From NCBI GenBank assembly GCA_964609775.1, contig CAZSSJ010000008.1:1-40021 (forward strand): 40,021 bases of DNA. Direction: 5' to 3'. A model generated the notes under the pieces. The model saw only the letters and a program-made list of their open reading frames with translations. It was not told the DNA's origin and ran no database searches. Source of the DNA: CAZNUP01 sp964609775. GTDB taxonomy: Bacteria > Patescibacteriota > Microgenomatia > JAMCZE01. Positions 8,117 through 16,271 of the stretch are shown here, piece by piece (position 1 is the stretch's first letter; every line of letters starts with the position of its first letter). Both the position numbers and the translations under genes were made by a program.

Positions 8117-9160
8117 ATGGACGACCTAAAACTCAAAGCTCAGAGAATTCTGGCCAAAATGCCTCTTGACACGAAGCATCAGGAAGCCCGGGAATTGGAA
8201 GCCGAGGCGGGGAAGCCGGAGTTTTGGTTGGATAATCAGACAGCCACGGCAAAAATGAAACGCCTGGCTGCCCTTCAGGAAGAAATTAAAAAACTCGATC
8301 AACTTGAAGAGTGGTTGTTTGATCTTGAAGCGGGGAATGTCTACCAAACTCCGGAAGTCATCAAAAATTTAATCGCGGAGCTTGAATCAAAACTCTATCT
8401 GTCCAGCCCATATGACCCAGCTTCGGCCATTATTTCGATCCACTCCGGCCAGGGTGGAGTAGAGGCCATGGACTGGGCCGAGATGCTCTACCGAATGTAT
8501 TCTAAGTTTATCGCCGGTAAGGGCTGGAAACTGGAAGAAATTGACTACGAGCCTGGCACTGAAGCCGGAATTAAAACTGTTACCTTTCAAGTTGACGGCG
8601 ACTATGCTTACGGCCTCTTAAAGTATGAAGCTGGTGTTCACCGCCTGGTTCGCCAGTCACCTTTTAATGCCGACCATCTTCGCCAGACTTCATTCGCCCT
8701 CGTGGAGGTGTTGCCTGTTGTTGAAAGCAAAACAGAAAGTTCCCCGCTAAAAGAGGAGGATTTAGAATGGGATTTTTTCAGAAGCGGTGGCCACGGAGGG
8801 CAAAATGTTAATAAGGTATCTTCGGCCGTCCGGCTCACTCACCGGCCAACGGGCCTAGTCATCACCTCGCAAAAAGAAAGGGATCAGAGCCGCAATCGGG
8901 AAATTGCCCTGAAAATCCTTCAGGCTAAACTCCTGGCCCTGGAAGAAGACAAAAAAAGAGCCGAAGAAGTGCGCCTAAAAGGTCAACATCTGACCCCAGG
9001 CTGGGGGAACCAAATTCGCTCCTACGTTCTCCACCCCTACCATCTCGTCAAAGACCTGCGGACCGACCACGAAGAGACCAATTCTGACAGCGTTCTTGAG
9101 GGACATCTTGACTCTTTCATCCAAAGTGAGTTACACTTCTTTGCAAATGGAAGAGATTAA
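8117..9160 (+). CDS. prfB: peptide chain release factor 2
   Basis: A 347-residue class I release factor. The stop-codon recognition tripeptide SPF (181-183) identifies RF2, which reads UAA and UGA. The GGQ motif in SGGHGGQNVNK (GGQ 227-229) triggers peptidyl-tRNA hydrolysis in the ribosome. The frame is continuous from ATG 8117, so the programmed +1 frameshift found in many prfB genes is absent. Its presence argues that UGA is a stop in this organism. The 3' end overlaps the next gene by 14 bases. Confidence 0.95.
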   Translation: MDDLKLKAQRILAKMPLDTKHQEARELEAEAGKPEFWLDNQTATAKMKRLAALQEEIKKLDQLEEWLFDLEAGNVYQTPEVIKNLIAELESKLYLSSPYDPASAIISIHSGQGGVEAMDWAEMLYRMYSKFIAGKGWKLEEIDYEPGTEAGIKTVTFQVDGDYAYGLLKYEAGVHRLVRQSPFNADHLRQTSFALVEVLPVVESKTESSPLKEEDLEWDFFRSGGHGGQNVNKVSSAVRLTHRPTGLVITSQKERDQSRNREIALKILQAKLLALEEDKKRAEEVRLKGQHLTPGWGNQIRSYVLHPYHLVKDLRTDHEETNSDSVLEGHLDSFIQSELHFFANGRD

Positions 9161-9623
9161 AACCGATGCCGGAGGCAGTCCTGGAGATGGTTCTGTAATT
9201 AAACCGTTGGTCGGAGACACTCCCCATCTTCAATTGGGAGCTAAAACGCTCGTCATTCTCGCCGTCCTTATTATCCTGGGAACAACAACCGGCTATGCAA
9301 TTTATGCCATGAAAACCTCCGGGACGGCCCGGATAGCCGGTCGCGATTTACAAATCATCAAAAATTCCTCTGAAGAGGGCGTCAAGGATGCTTCCACTTT
9401 TCGGGACACCGCCACCGGTCTCCTCAAAGAAAATGACGGCAAAATCACCGATGAGGGCTCACACATTCTCGTTCGCGGTGACGCCTCGCAGAATGTCTAC
9501 TTAACCTCGTCGATCATCGACCTGTCAAAATATGTTGACAAAAAGGTCCAGGTTTGGGGTGAGACCTATCAAGGTCGAACGGCAGGCTGGCTAATGGACA
9601 TTGGACGGGTCAAAGTCCTTTGA
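9147..9623 (+). CDS. hypothetical membrane-anchored protein
   Basis: A 158-residue protein. An acidic, glycine-rich N-terminus is followed by a membrane segment (LVILAVLIILGTTTGYAIYAM) and a C-terminal domain ending in YVDKKVQVWGETYQGRTAGW, a pattern like the small OB-type beta-barrel (residues about 105-155). ATG 9147 overlaps the end of prfB, and its TGA stop overlaps the ftsE ATG (TGATG), so it is translationally linked to both. Its position suggests a link to the division cluster, but the function is unknown. Confidence 0.7.
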   Translation: MEEIKTDAGGSPGDGSVIKPLVGDTPHLQLGAKTLVILAVLIILGTTTGYAIYAMKTSGTARIAGRDLQIIKNSSEEGVKDASTFRDTATGLLKENDGKITDEGSHILVRGDASQNVYLTSSIIDLSKYVDKKVQVWGETYQGRTAGWLMDIGRVKVL

Positions 9624-10297
9624 TGATCAAATTTAATGGTGTCACCAAAAAATTTCCCGACGGAACGGTCGCAGTCAACAACGTCACCTTCGAAATTCCC
9701 GACGGCGAATTTGCGTTTTTTGTTGGGCCCTCCGGAGCAGGAAAAACGACCCTCCTTCGCCTGATTCTTCACGATCTAGGTTCCAGTGGTGGTCAGATCA
9801 CCATTGACGAGCACGACCTTTCCAAGATCTCTGGCGACAAGGTCACCGAGCTTCGTCGGAAAATCGGCTTCGTCTTTCAAGATCTGAAATTGCTTTCCGA
9901 TCGTAGCGTCGCCGAAAATGTGGCCCTGTCCCTCTGGGTTCTTGGCAAAAACGCCAAAGAAATCACTGACGAAGTTCACCAAAAACTCCTTCTCGTCGGC
10001 CTGGAAAACCAGGCAAATTTTTTCCCGTCTCAGCTTTCGGGCGGGGAGTTGCAGCGAGTTGCTATCGCTCGGGCTCTGGCCGGCGATCCGAAATATCTTC
10101 TGGCCGACGAGCCCACCGGAAATGTCGATGATGCTAACACCTGGAAAATAATGAAAATTCTCGATAAAGTGAATAAAACCGGGACGACGGTGATCATGGC
10201 CACCCACAACAGCGAGATCGTGGACACCATGAATAAACGGGTCATCAGGATCGAAGACGGCCACATCATTTCTGACAAGAAAGGGAAATATCGATAA
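9623..10297 (+). CDS. ftsE: cell division ATP-binding protein FtsE
   Basis: A 224-residue ABC ATPase. Walker A GPSGAGKTT (35-43), signature LSGGELQRVAIARAL (from 138), Walker B YLLADEPTGNVD. It partners FtsX in the inner membrane and, by ATP hydrolysis, activates an extracellular cell-wall hydrolase at division. The order ftsE-ftsX-coiled-coil hydrolase supports this over a generic transporter. ATG 9623 overlaps the preceding stop. Confidence 0.95.
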   Translation: MIKFNGVTKKFPDGTVAVNNVTFEIPDGEFAFFVGPSGAGKTTLLRLILHDLGSSGGQITIDEHDLSKISGDKVTELRRKIGFVFQDLKLLSDRSVAENVALSLWVLGKNAKEITDEVHQKLLLVGLENQANFFPSQLSGGELQRVAIARALAGDPKYLLADEPTGNVDDANTWKIMKILDKVNKTGTTVIMATHNSEIVDTMNKRVIRIEDGHIISDKKGKYR

Positions 10298-10298
10298 C

Positions 10299-10368
10299 AA
10301 AGTGAAAAGGGAGAAGGGAGAAAGGAGAATTAAATCTCACTTCTCAAATCTCAATTCTCACTTCAGAA
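10299..10368 (+). repeat. heptamer arrays in opposite orientation between ftsE and ftsX
   Basis: Seventy bases made of ten consecutive 7-base units. The first five are purine-rich (AAAGTGA, AAAGGGA, GAAGGGA, GAAAGGA, GAATTAA); the next four (ATCTCAC, TTCTCAA, ATCTCAA, TTCTCAC) and a last degenerate unit are of the complementary type. The two halves could pair imperfectly. It fills almost the whole ftsE-ftsX gap. Confidence 0.75.
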
Positions 10369-10369
10369 G

Positions 10370-11245
10370 ATGAGTCACCAATTAACAGTTACCTGGCAGC
10401 ACATGAGGCGGTCGCCCTATCAAGCGGCAGCCGCCATCATGATCATGACCTTCACCCTCTATATGGCTCTCTTTTTTAGCCTGCTTTCCCTAGCCGGGCA
10501 CGCAGTGATCGGCTACCTAGAAGCTAGACCGCCAGTGATCGCTTTTTTTAAAGACACTGTCCAAAACGAGGATCAAGTAAAGCCAATCATTGATGAATTG
10601 ACAGCAACCAACAGGCAGTTTAATGCCAAGTTTGTCTCCAAAGAAGAAGCTTTAAAAATCTACCGTGACAAAAACCAGAGTGACCCTCTCCTCCTCGAAC
10701 TTGTCACCGCGAATATTCTACCTTCCAGCCTGGAAATTTCCGCCAAAAGTCTTTCTGACCTGCCAGTTTTCTACGACATTTTAAAGAAGGCACCAGACAT
10801 TGAGGAAATATCCTACCAACAAGACATCATTAAAACTCTCACCACCGCGTTTGATCGAGTTCGACGCGAAGGACTAATCATGGTCAGTTTTCTTATCCTC
10901 ACCTCTCTGCTAACAATCATCACGGTAATTGGTATGAAAATTTCCCTCAGGAAAGATGAGATTATAGTCCAGAGACTAGTTGGTGCTTCGAAATGGTTCA
11001 TTCGTTCACCTTTCCTTCTCGAAGGGTTCTTCTATGGCGTTTTTGGTGCCCTGCTAGCTTGGTCAGTCATATGTTTAAGGATTTTTTTGGAGACACCAAA
11101 CTTGTTACCCTACCTAGGCGGCACAGGGCTATTACCAGTTTCTCCAATCTTTGTGCTTCAACTTTTAGCGATATCAGCTATTGCCGGTGGTGCTGTAGGA
11201 ATGCTTGGCAGCTTTCTGGCAGTCTGGCGATATCTTAAAGATTGA
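10370..11245 (+). CDS. ftsX: cell division protein FtsX
   Basis: A 291-residue permease-like protein with the FtsX layout: cytoplasmic start, first membrane segment (about 22-45), an extracellular domain of about 125 residues (50-170), then three segments at about 175-195, 220-245 and 265-285. IVQRLVGASKWFIRSPFLLEG is the conserved cytoplasmic region before the third segment. It transmits the FtsE ATPase cycle to the secreted hydrolase encoded ten bases downstream. Confidence 0.9.
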   Translation: MSHQLTVTWQHMRRSPYQAAAAIMIMTFTLYMALFFSLLSLAGHAVIGYLEARPPVIAFFKDTVQNEDQVKPIIDELTATNRQFNAKFVSKEEALKIYRDKNQSDPLLLELVTANILPSSLEISAKSLSDLPVFYDILKKAPDIEEISYQQDIIKTLTTAFDRVRREGLIMVSFLILTSLLTIITVIGMKISLRKDEIIVQRLVGASKWFIRSPFLLEGFFYGVFGALLAWSVICLRIFLETPNLLPYLGGTGLLPVSPIFVLQLLAISAIAGGAVGMLGSFLAVWRYLKD

Positions 11246-11254
11246 AGATGTCCA

Positions 11255-12457
11255 ATGTGGAAATTTCTAAGTCTCATAAGTCTCATAATTCTCATAAGCC
11301 TCATACCGGCACCCGCTGTTCGTGCCGAAACCCTTGATGATCTTCAAAAGCAAATAAATGATCTTCAGGGAAAAATTGCTGGTTCCCAGACACAGCAAAA
11401 ATCCCTATCTACCGAGATCTCCAAAATAAACGATAACATCACTCTCACGAAACTTCGGATTAAATCCACCGAAGAGAAGCTGGGACGATTAACAGGTGAC
11501 ATCGAAAAAGTCACAGGGAAAATTCAGGTCCTGGAAGAAGCTCTCACTAAAACTTCAGAGATTCTGGCTAACCGTATTGTCCAAACGTATGTCGCCGGAA
11601 GATCTGACCCAGTCCTCTACCTTTTCTCAGCCAGCGACTTCAACGAATTCCTTCAGCGCTTCGAATATCTACGCATTGTCCAGAAGCACGACAAAACCCT
11701 CATGTTCCAAATGGCGGCCACGCGAAAAAACTACGGCGACCAAAAAGATCTTCTCGAAGAAAAGAAAAAAGAAGAAGAAATCTTATCCGCCCAGCTAAAC
11801 AACTATCAGGCAGTCCTTGATCAGCAAGACAGACAAAAAAGGGCACTTCTTGAGGTGACAAAAAATGATGAAAAGCGTTATCAACAACTCCTCGCCCAGG
11901 CGCAAGCTCAACTGGCAGCCTTCCGAAGTTTCATCGTTAGTCAAGGGGGTGCAAGCTTACTGTCTAATCAAACAAGTTGTGATAATTGGGGCTGCTATTA
12001 TAGCCAGAGAGATTCTCAGTGGGGGTTGCTACCAATCGGATTATCATCAGATTCTATGGCCGAATATGGTTGTTTAGTTACTTCAGCAGCAATGGTTTTG
12101 TCACACTACGGACATCGGGTTACTCCTGCCAATGTTGCTCAAACCTATGAAGCCTTTTTCGAGGAAACTGCCTATATGCTCTTGGCACCATGGACAATAG
12201 ACGGAGTAACCTTCGAACGCACCAGCGTGGGTGGAGGTACAAGCAAGATTGATTCAGAATTAGCCGAAGGCCATCCTGTTATTGTTGGAGTTGCTATTAA
12301 TGGAATTCCTAATTCACACTTTGTTGTCATTAAAGAAAAGCAAGGGGATAATTACATCATGAATGATCCATACGTTGAAAATGGTCATGATATTCCCTTT
12401 GCGTCAAAATACTCTCTTGGGAGTATCTCGGCGGTTAACACTATTAGGGTCCACTAA
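11255..12457 (+). CDS. secreted coiled-coil protein with C39-like peptidase domain, FtsEX partner
   Basis: A 400-residue protein. The signal peptide (1-24) is cut near VRA-ET. Residues 25-225 are long coiled coils like PcsB/EnvC, including the hydrophobic bend SDPVLYLFSASDFNEFLQRF typical of FtsX-binding hydrolase regulators. Residues about 242-400 form a papain-like domain of the peptidase C39-like group: Cys273 in YGCLVTSAAM, His355 in NSHFVVI, Asp371 in NDPY. In known systems the partner is a CHAP, NlpC/P60, M23 or LytM protein; here the catalytic end is C39-like. It would cut peptidoglycan cross-links at division (inference). The C39-like half is clearly more AT-rich than the coiled coil. 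The hydrophobic core of the signal peptide is encoded by a 9-base tandem repeat. Confidence 0.85.
   Translation: MWKFLSLISLIILISLIPAPAVRAETLDDLQKQINDLQGKIAGSQTQQKSLSTEISKINDNITLTKLRIKSTEEKLGRLTGDIEKVTGKIQVLEEALTKTSEILANRIVQTYVAGRSDPVLYLFSASDFNEFLQRFEYLRIVQKHDKTLMFQMAATRKNYGDQKDLLEEKKKEEEILSAQLNNYQAVLDQQDRQKRALLEVTKNDEKRYQQLLAQAQAQLAAFRSFIVSQGGASLLSNQTSCDNWGCYYSQRDSQWGLLPIGLSSDSMAEYGCLVTSAAMVLSHYGHRVTPANVAQTYEAFFEETAYMLLAPWTIDGVTFERTSVGGGTSKIDSELAEGHPVIVGVAINGIPNSHFVVIKEKQGDNYIMNDPYVENGHDIPFASKYSLGSISAVNTIRVH
11271..11306 (+). repeat. nonamer array coding for a signal-peptide core
   Basis: Four 9-base units of GTCTCATAA (variants TTCTCATAA, GCCTCATAC), in frame, translated as SLISLIILISLI. 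The same unit occurs in the M32 gene and, inverted, in cca. Confidence 0.8.
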
Positions 12458-12488
12458 GAAAATGGCACTTTACTTGCACTTGCAGTAA

Positions 12489-12749
12489 ATGGAAATACTT
12501 TACACAAAAAATGCTCAGGAAAAATTTGCAACTCTGAAGCAATTTGGCTGGAGAATCACAAAAACACAGGTTAAAAAAACAATTGGAAAACCAAAATGGA
12601 TTGGTAAATCAAGATTTGGTCAAAAAACGGCAATGTCTCTGGTCGATAACATGCACATTTTGCGAGTGATTTTCAATCTAGAAGATGATAAAATCAAAAT
12701 AATAACTTTCCACATTGCCAGGAGGGGAAAATATGAAAGTGCGCTATGA
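12489..12749 (+). CDS. DUF4258-like small protein (possible toxin)
   Basis: An 86-residue basic protein, AT-rich like the C39 domain before it. The pattern YTKNAQEKFATLKQFGWRIT...TIGKPKWI...HILRVIFNLEDDKIKIITFHIAR fits the DUF4258 type, a RelE-like small alpha-beta fold (start His/Asn-Ala motif, IGKP turn, two C-terminal strands). It overlaps the next gene by 17 bases. DUF4258 and DUF2283 genes often sit together and have been proposed as toxin-antitoxin pairs; activity here is not shown. Confidence 0.65.
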   Translation: MEILYTKNAQEKFATLKQFGWRITKTQVKKTIGKPKWIGKSRFGQKTAMSLVDNMHILRVIFNLEDDKIKIITFHIARRGKYESAL

Positions 12750-12954
12750 CAAAAGCGAAGACATTCTCACAATCCAGCTTGGACACAAGAAGATCGACGA
12801 CGCTTATGAAACGGACAATATGATTGTTCATGTAACCAAAAGTCGGGAACCGGTACTGCTGGAAATTTTTGATGCAACGAAGTTCCTCATGGACATCAAG
12901 AAAACTCTTCCCCCAAAAACAAAGAGCCTTCTCTCCTCACAACGCTCGGTTTAG
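12733..12954 (+). CDS. DUF2283 protein (possible antitoxin)
   Basis: A 73-residue protein beginning MKVRYDKSEDILTIQLG and continuing IVHVTKSREPVLLEIFDATKFL, the characteristic two-strand/helix pattern of DUF2283. ATG 12733 is chosen over the upstream in-frame ATG (12715) because AGGAGGGG ends eight bases before it. It lies inside the 3' end of the DUF4258-like gene, which suggests coupled translation. Confidence 0.8.
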   Translation: MKVRYDKSEDILTIQLGHKKIDDAYETDNMIVHVTKSREPVLLEIFDATKFLMDIKKTLPPKTKSLLSSQRSV

Positions 12955-12962
12955 ATTATTCA

Positions 12963-13001
12963 TTGACGGTGCCTGGGGAATAATCCATACTGGTGTTAAT
13001 G
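12963..13001 (+). promoter_or_regulatory. sigma70-type promoter, leaderless
   Basis: TTGACG (12963-12968), 17-base spacer, CATACT (12986-12991), then seven bases to the ATG at 12999. Confidence 0.55.
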
Positions 13002-14300
13002 CTGGCAGTAAAATTTTGTTTTGTAGCCATACTGCTAATCATTTTTTCAGCGAACTTAACAACCGTTTTTGCCTCTGACAGTCTTCTGACCAATGCCGAT
13101 TTTGAGTCTTGGGATGGAGAAGTCCCATCCGATTGGACCAAAAACGTCGGAACACTAGCCACATCCGCGTCGGATGATGCTCAATCAGGCGCAAACTCTG
13201 CTCTCTTGCAAAGTTCGTCGACATCGACAAAATATCTTTGTCAGGTAATTCCCGCCACACCTAACACTTCCTATCACTTTTCCGGCTGGACGAAGGTGCT
13301 CAGTGGAAGCCCCAACGCCTATTTTCGGGCTGTCGAGCGAACCGATTCAAAGTGCACGGCAACTGCGGGGACAATTAAAAACAATGATTCCAGCCACGTT
13401 CTTAGCCCTTCTTGGAAGCAAATTAGTCTTGATTTCATAACGAGCGACCAGACGAAGTTTCTGGAAACACGAATTAATCTTGACCCGCCAGCAGACGGAT
13501 CAACGACCTCGCTTCTTTGGGACGACCTGTCACTGACAGTCAATACTGGCCAGTCACCATCACCGGACCCGTCGCCTAGCCCCGATCAAAACTCCGAGGA
13601 GGTGTCAAGTAAGCCGACCATTGATTTTTCTCCCCCGTCAAATTTGCCCGTTGCCACGACACTGTCCATTCCAATTCAAGCAAGTCACCTTCCTGACGCT
13701 CCCTACTATGTTAAAATTCGCCTCGGCCCTGATCCCTCCCACCTGACCCGCGGCCAGACCTATCAAAACGGTTGGCTCGATGACAATGATGCCTGGCAAA
13801 AGTTTCCCCAGGTGACTGTTGTCGACGGCTCTTGGCAAGGGAGCCTTAACGCCCGCCTCCAAAGCGGCGAAAAGGAGGGATCATATAAAATTAAAGTCCG
13901 TTTTAAAAAGGTCGACTCCGACACATTCTATGAGTCCGACGTTAAAGAAGTGTCGTTTAAACCTGAAGAGGTCGCTGTCCTATCTTCCGATCCTGAACCA
14001 ACTTCAAACTCTTTATCCTCTTTGTCTCCAAAGAGCAACCCACCGGTTGCTGATAACTCTTCTAGTAACAATACCGAAGCCACGGATTTCGATCTCAACT
14101 CGATTCTTGGTCTTAGCACCCAGTCAGCTTCTTCCCCATCGGCAGCCGTTGATCACCAAAACGAGCGTCCGACTCTCAATTTACAACTAACTAAAAAAAT
14201 CCCCGGGGTCGGCCCCGAAACCCTACTTCTTTTTTTAGGGTTTCTATTAATTGTCGTGAGCGGGGCCATTGTCATTAAAAAAACTCTCCAAAACGGGTAA
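12999..14300 (+). CDS. secreted surface protein with CBM-like domain and C-terminal anchor
   Basis: A 433-residue protein. Signal peptide 1-26 (cut near VFA-SD). Residues 27-180 resemble a carbohydrate-binding module of the CBM4/9 or discoidin jelly-roll type (LLTNADFESWDGEVPSDW at the start, LLWDDLSLT at the end). A PSPDPSPSPD linker follows, then a beta-rich domain (about 200-330), a Ser/Pro/Asn-rich stretch, and a C-terminal IPGVGPE followed by a 22-residue membrane segment and KK. This end looks like a sorting signal similar to LPxTG but not identical. The last codons overlap the 3' end of RNase P RNA on the other strand. Function: probably cell-surface glycan or host attachment (inference). 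Confidence 0.65.
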   Translation: MLAVKFCFVAILLIIFSANLTTVFASDSLLTNADFESWDGEVPSDWTKNVGTLATSASDDAQSGANSALLQSSSTSTKYLCQVIPATPNTSYHFSGWTKVLSGSPNAYFRAVERTDSKCTATAGTIKNNDSSHVLSPSWKQISLDFITSDQTKFLETRINLDPPADGSTTSLLWDDLSLTVNTGQSPSPDPSPSPDQNSEEVSSKPTIDFSPPSNLPVATTLSIPIQASHLPDAPYYVKIRLGPDPSHLTRGQTYQNGWLDDNDAWQKFPQVTVVDGSWQGSLNARLQSGEKEGSYKIKVRFKKVDSDTFYESDVKEVSFKPEEVAVLSSDPEPTSNSLSSLSPKSNPPVADNSSSNNTEATDFDLNSILGLSTQSASSPSAAVDHQNERPTLNLQLTKKIPGVGPETLLLFLGFLLIVVSGAIVIKKTLQNG

Positions 14301-14664
14301 GCCAGATTCTGTTTACCTCGCCGTAGCTTTAGCGAAGGCGGGTTTTAACCTGCTATCGGTTCACCTTGGCAAGGACGCAACAATCTATCTAATGCGGTAC
14401 AACTTCGGTCGTGGCGGAAGCTGGCCGTTGACCATTCGGTACCTTGCAGCGGGGGGAATTGCTTCGTTGCACCCTCCTGATAGCTTTGGGCTACCAGAAG
14501 ACTCGTCTCTGTAGCTTCACCGTTACAGTATTTCTACTGTCCTCCGAGAATTAACCCGGACACCCTGCTTCCGGCTGTCTGGACTTTCCTCCCCACTTCG
14601 CTAAAGCTTCGCGGGGCAAGCCCCAGCCTTAAGAAGTAGAGTAGTTGCTCCGTCTTGGAGAGCA
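14277..14664 (-). ncRNA. rnpB: RNase P RNA
   Basis: Catalytic RNA that trims the 5' ends of pre-tRNAs. On the minus strand, the conserved GAGGAAAGTCC (complement of 14581-14592) lies near the 5' end and ACAGAATCTGGCTTA (complement of about 14297-14311) near the 3' end, the P4-forming blocks of bacterial RNase P RNA. The ends are set by P1: CTCTCC (complement of 14657-14662) pairs with GGAGAG (complement of 14284-14289), which is followed by seven Ts. Length is about 385 bases, bacterial type. The 3' end overlaps the upstream protein gene by about 24 bases, antisense. Confidence 0.93.
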
Positions 14665-14670
14665 CCCACT

Positions 14671-14679
14671 ATTATACCA
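14671..14679 (-). promoter_or_regulatory. rnpB promoter (extended -10)
   Basis: Minus strand TGG-TATAAT, a perfect -10 at 14671-14676 with TGn before it, about seven bases before the RNA start. No good -35. It overlaps the opposite-facing -10 of yifB (TGC-TATGAT, 14688-14693) closely enough that the two promoters may compete. Confidence 0.75.
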
Positions 14680-14703
14680 AAAAATGCTATGATCTTACTA
14701 ATC

Positions 14704-16221
14704 ATGCTCGCCAAAGTTTTCTCCGGCGCCGTCCTCGGCCTTGAGAGCGTTCCTATCACCATTGAGGTCGACATTGCTTCCCGCGCGCTGCCGCACTTTC
14801 AAATTGTCGGCTTGGCCGATAAAGCCGTCGAGGAGTCAAAAGAGCGGGTCCGGTCAGCCATTCAAAACTCCAGTCTCGATTTCCCGATTCATAAAATAAC
14901 CGTGAACTTGGCGCCGGCCGATCTTCCCAAAGAAGGAGCTCTCTATGACCTGCCGATTGCTTTGGGGCTTCTTCTGGGGAACGAATCCTTGAAAGTGGCC
15001 ATCAGCGACTGTCTGTTTTTGGGCGAGCTGTCACTCGACGGGGGACTCCGAAGCACGCCGGGCGTCCTCCCGATCGCCCTCATGGCCAAAGATCAAGGAT
15101 TTAAGCACATCTTTATTCCCCAGGTCAACGCAAAAGAAGCCGCCATTATTTCCGGAATTGCCATCTATGCTGTCCCCTCGCTCAAAGATCTAGTTGATCA
15201 TTTTTTGGGTGTCAAAAAGCTTGTCCCCATTCCCGAAGAAAAATTGGACTTTGATTTTGACACTGACTATGAATCGGATTTTTCGGACATTAAAGGTCAG
15301 GAATCAGCCAAACGTGCCTTGGAGATTGCCGCCGCTGGTAGCCACAATGTCCTTCTCAAAGGCAGCCCCGGGTCAGGCAAAACCCTTCTGGCGCGGACTT
15401 TCCCCTCAATTCTTCCAAAATTGACGGAAGATGAGGCGATCGAGATCACAAAAATCTACAGCGTGAGCAATCTTCTTTCTCTTAAAGACCCGGTCATCAA
15501 AAAACGCCCTTTCCGCAGCCCCCACCACACCACCTCCCACATCGGGCTAATAGGCGGCGGCACCCGTCCCAAACCCGGAGAAATCTCTCTGGCACACCGG
15601 GGCGTTCTTTTCCTGGATGAAATTCCCGAGTTTCCCCGCCACGCCTTGGAAGCCCTGCGCCAGCCTCTCGAAGACGGTTTTGTCACTGTGTCCCGGGCTT
15701 CCGGGACGAGTCACTTTCCGTCAAAATTTACGCTCATTGCTGCCTGCAACCCCTGCCCCTGCGGTTACACCTTAAGTAACTCTCGAAAGTGCCTTTGTTC
15801 ACCCCATCAGATTTCTCAGTATCAAAAACGGCTGTCCGGCCCATTCCTTGACAGAATTGATTTGCACGTTTTCTGTTCGGATATCCCCGCAAATAAATTG
15901 TCTGACTATGCGCTAGGGGAAAACTCCAAGGCAATTAGACAAAGAGTCCAAAAAGCCCGGGACACACAAATAGTCAGGTTTAATGGGGCGAAAATCACAG
16001 CCAACAGCGAGATGTCAAACCGAGAGGTCAAAAAATATTGTCTGTTGGATGAAAAGTCACACCAATTATTGACTCAGGCCGTGTCCACGCTCGGCCTTTC
16101 CGGCAGAGGTTATTATCGTCTATTAAAAGTCTCCCGGACGATTGCCGACCTGGCAGAAAGCGAAAACATCCAAGTGAACCACGTGGCTGAAGCACTGCAA
16201 TATCGCCAAAAAGACAATTAA
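14704..16221 (+). CDS. comM: YifB/ComM family Mg-chelatase-like AAA+ ATPase
   Basis: A 505-residue protein with the three parts of the family: N-terminal Lon-protease-like domain (1-165), AAA+ Mg-chelatase domain with Walker A GSPGSGKT (220-227) and Walker B GVLFLDEIPEF, and the C-terminal helical domain. The zinc-like cluster CNPCPCGY...CLCS is present. ComM homologues are hexameric helicases that promote branch migration during uptake of foreign DNA. ATG 14704 (MLAKVFSGAVLGLE) matches the usual N-terminus; the upstream ATG 14689 adds five hydrophobic residues. The stop overlaps an ATG at 16221. Confidence 0.92.
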   Translation: MLAKVFSGAVLGLESVPITIEVDIASRALPHFQIVGLADKAVEESKERVRSAIQNSSLDFPIHKITVNLAPADLPKEGALYDLPIALGLLLGNESLKVAISDCLFLGELSLDGGLRSTPGVLPIALMAKDQGFKHIFIPQVNAKEAAIISGIAIYAVPSLKDLVDHFLGVKKLVPIPEEKLDFDFDTDYESDFSDIKGQESAKRALEIAAAGSHNVLLKGSPGSGKTLLARTFPSILPKLTEDEAIEITKIYSVSNLLSLKDPVIKKRPFRSPHHTTSHIGLIGGGTRPKPGEISLAHRGVLFLDEIPEFPRHALEALRQPLEDGFVTVSRASGTSHFPSKFTLIAACNPCPCGYTLSNSRKCLCSPHQISQYQKRLSGPFLDRIDLHVFCSDIPANKLSDYALGENSKAIRQRVQKARDTQIVRFNGAKITANSEMSNREVKKYCLLDEKSHQLLTQAVSTLGLSGRGYYRLLKVSRTIADLAESENIQVNHVAEALQYRQKDN

Positions 16222-16271
16222 TGACCAGTCGCTTGACAAACCGACTCTTAATGACTCAAAATAAACAAGTA

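Noticed and set aside
8117..8200. Programmed +1 frameshift in prfB
   Set aside because: The gene is one continuous frame from ATG 8117; no in-frame UGA or slippery CTTTGA near the start.
9776..10300. 174-residue open frame antisense to ftsE
   Set aside because: Shadow frame of an unmistakable ABC ATPase; no start signal or domain.
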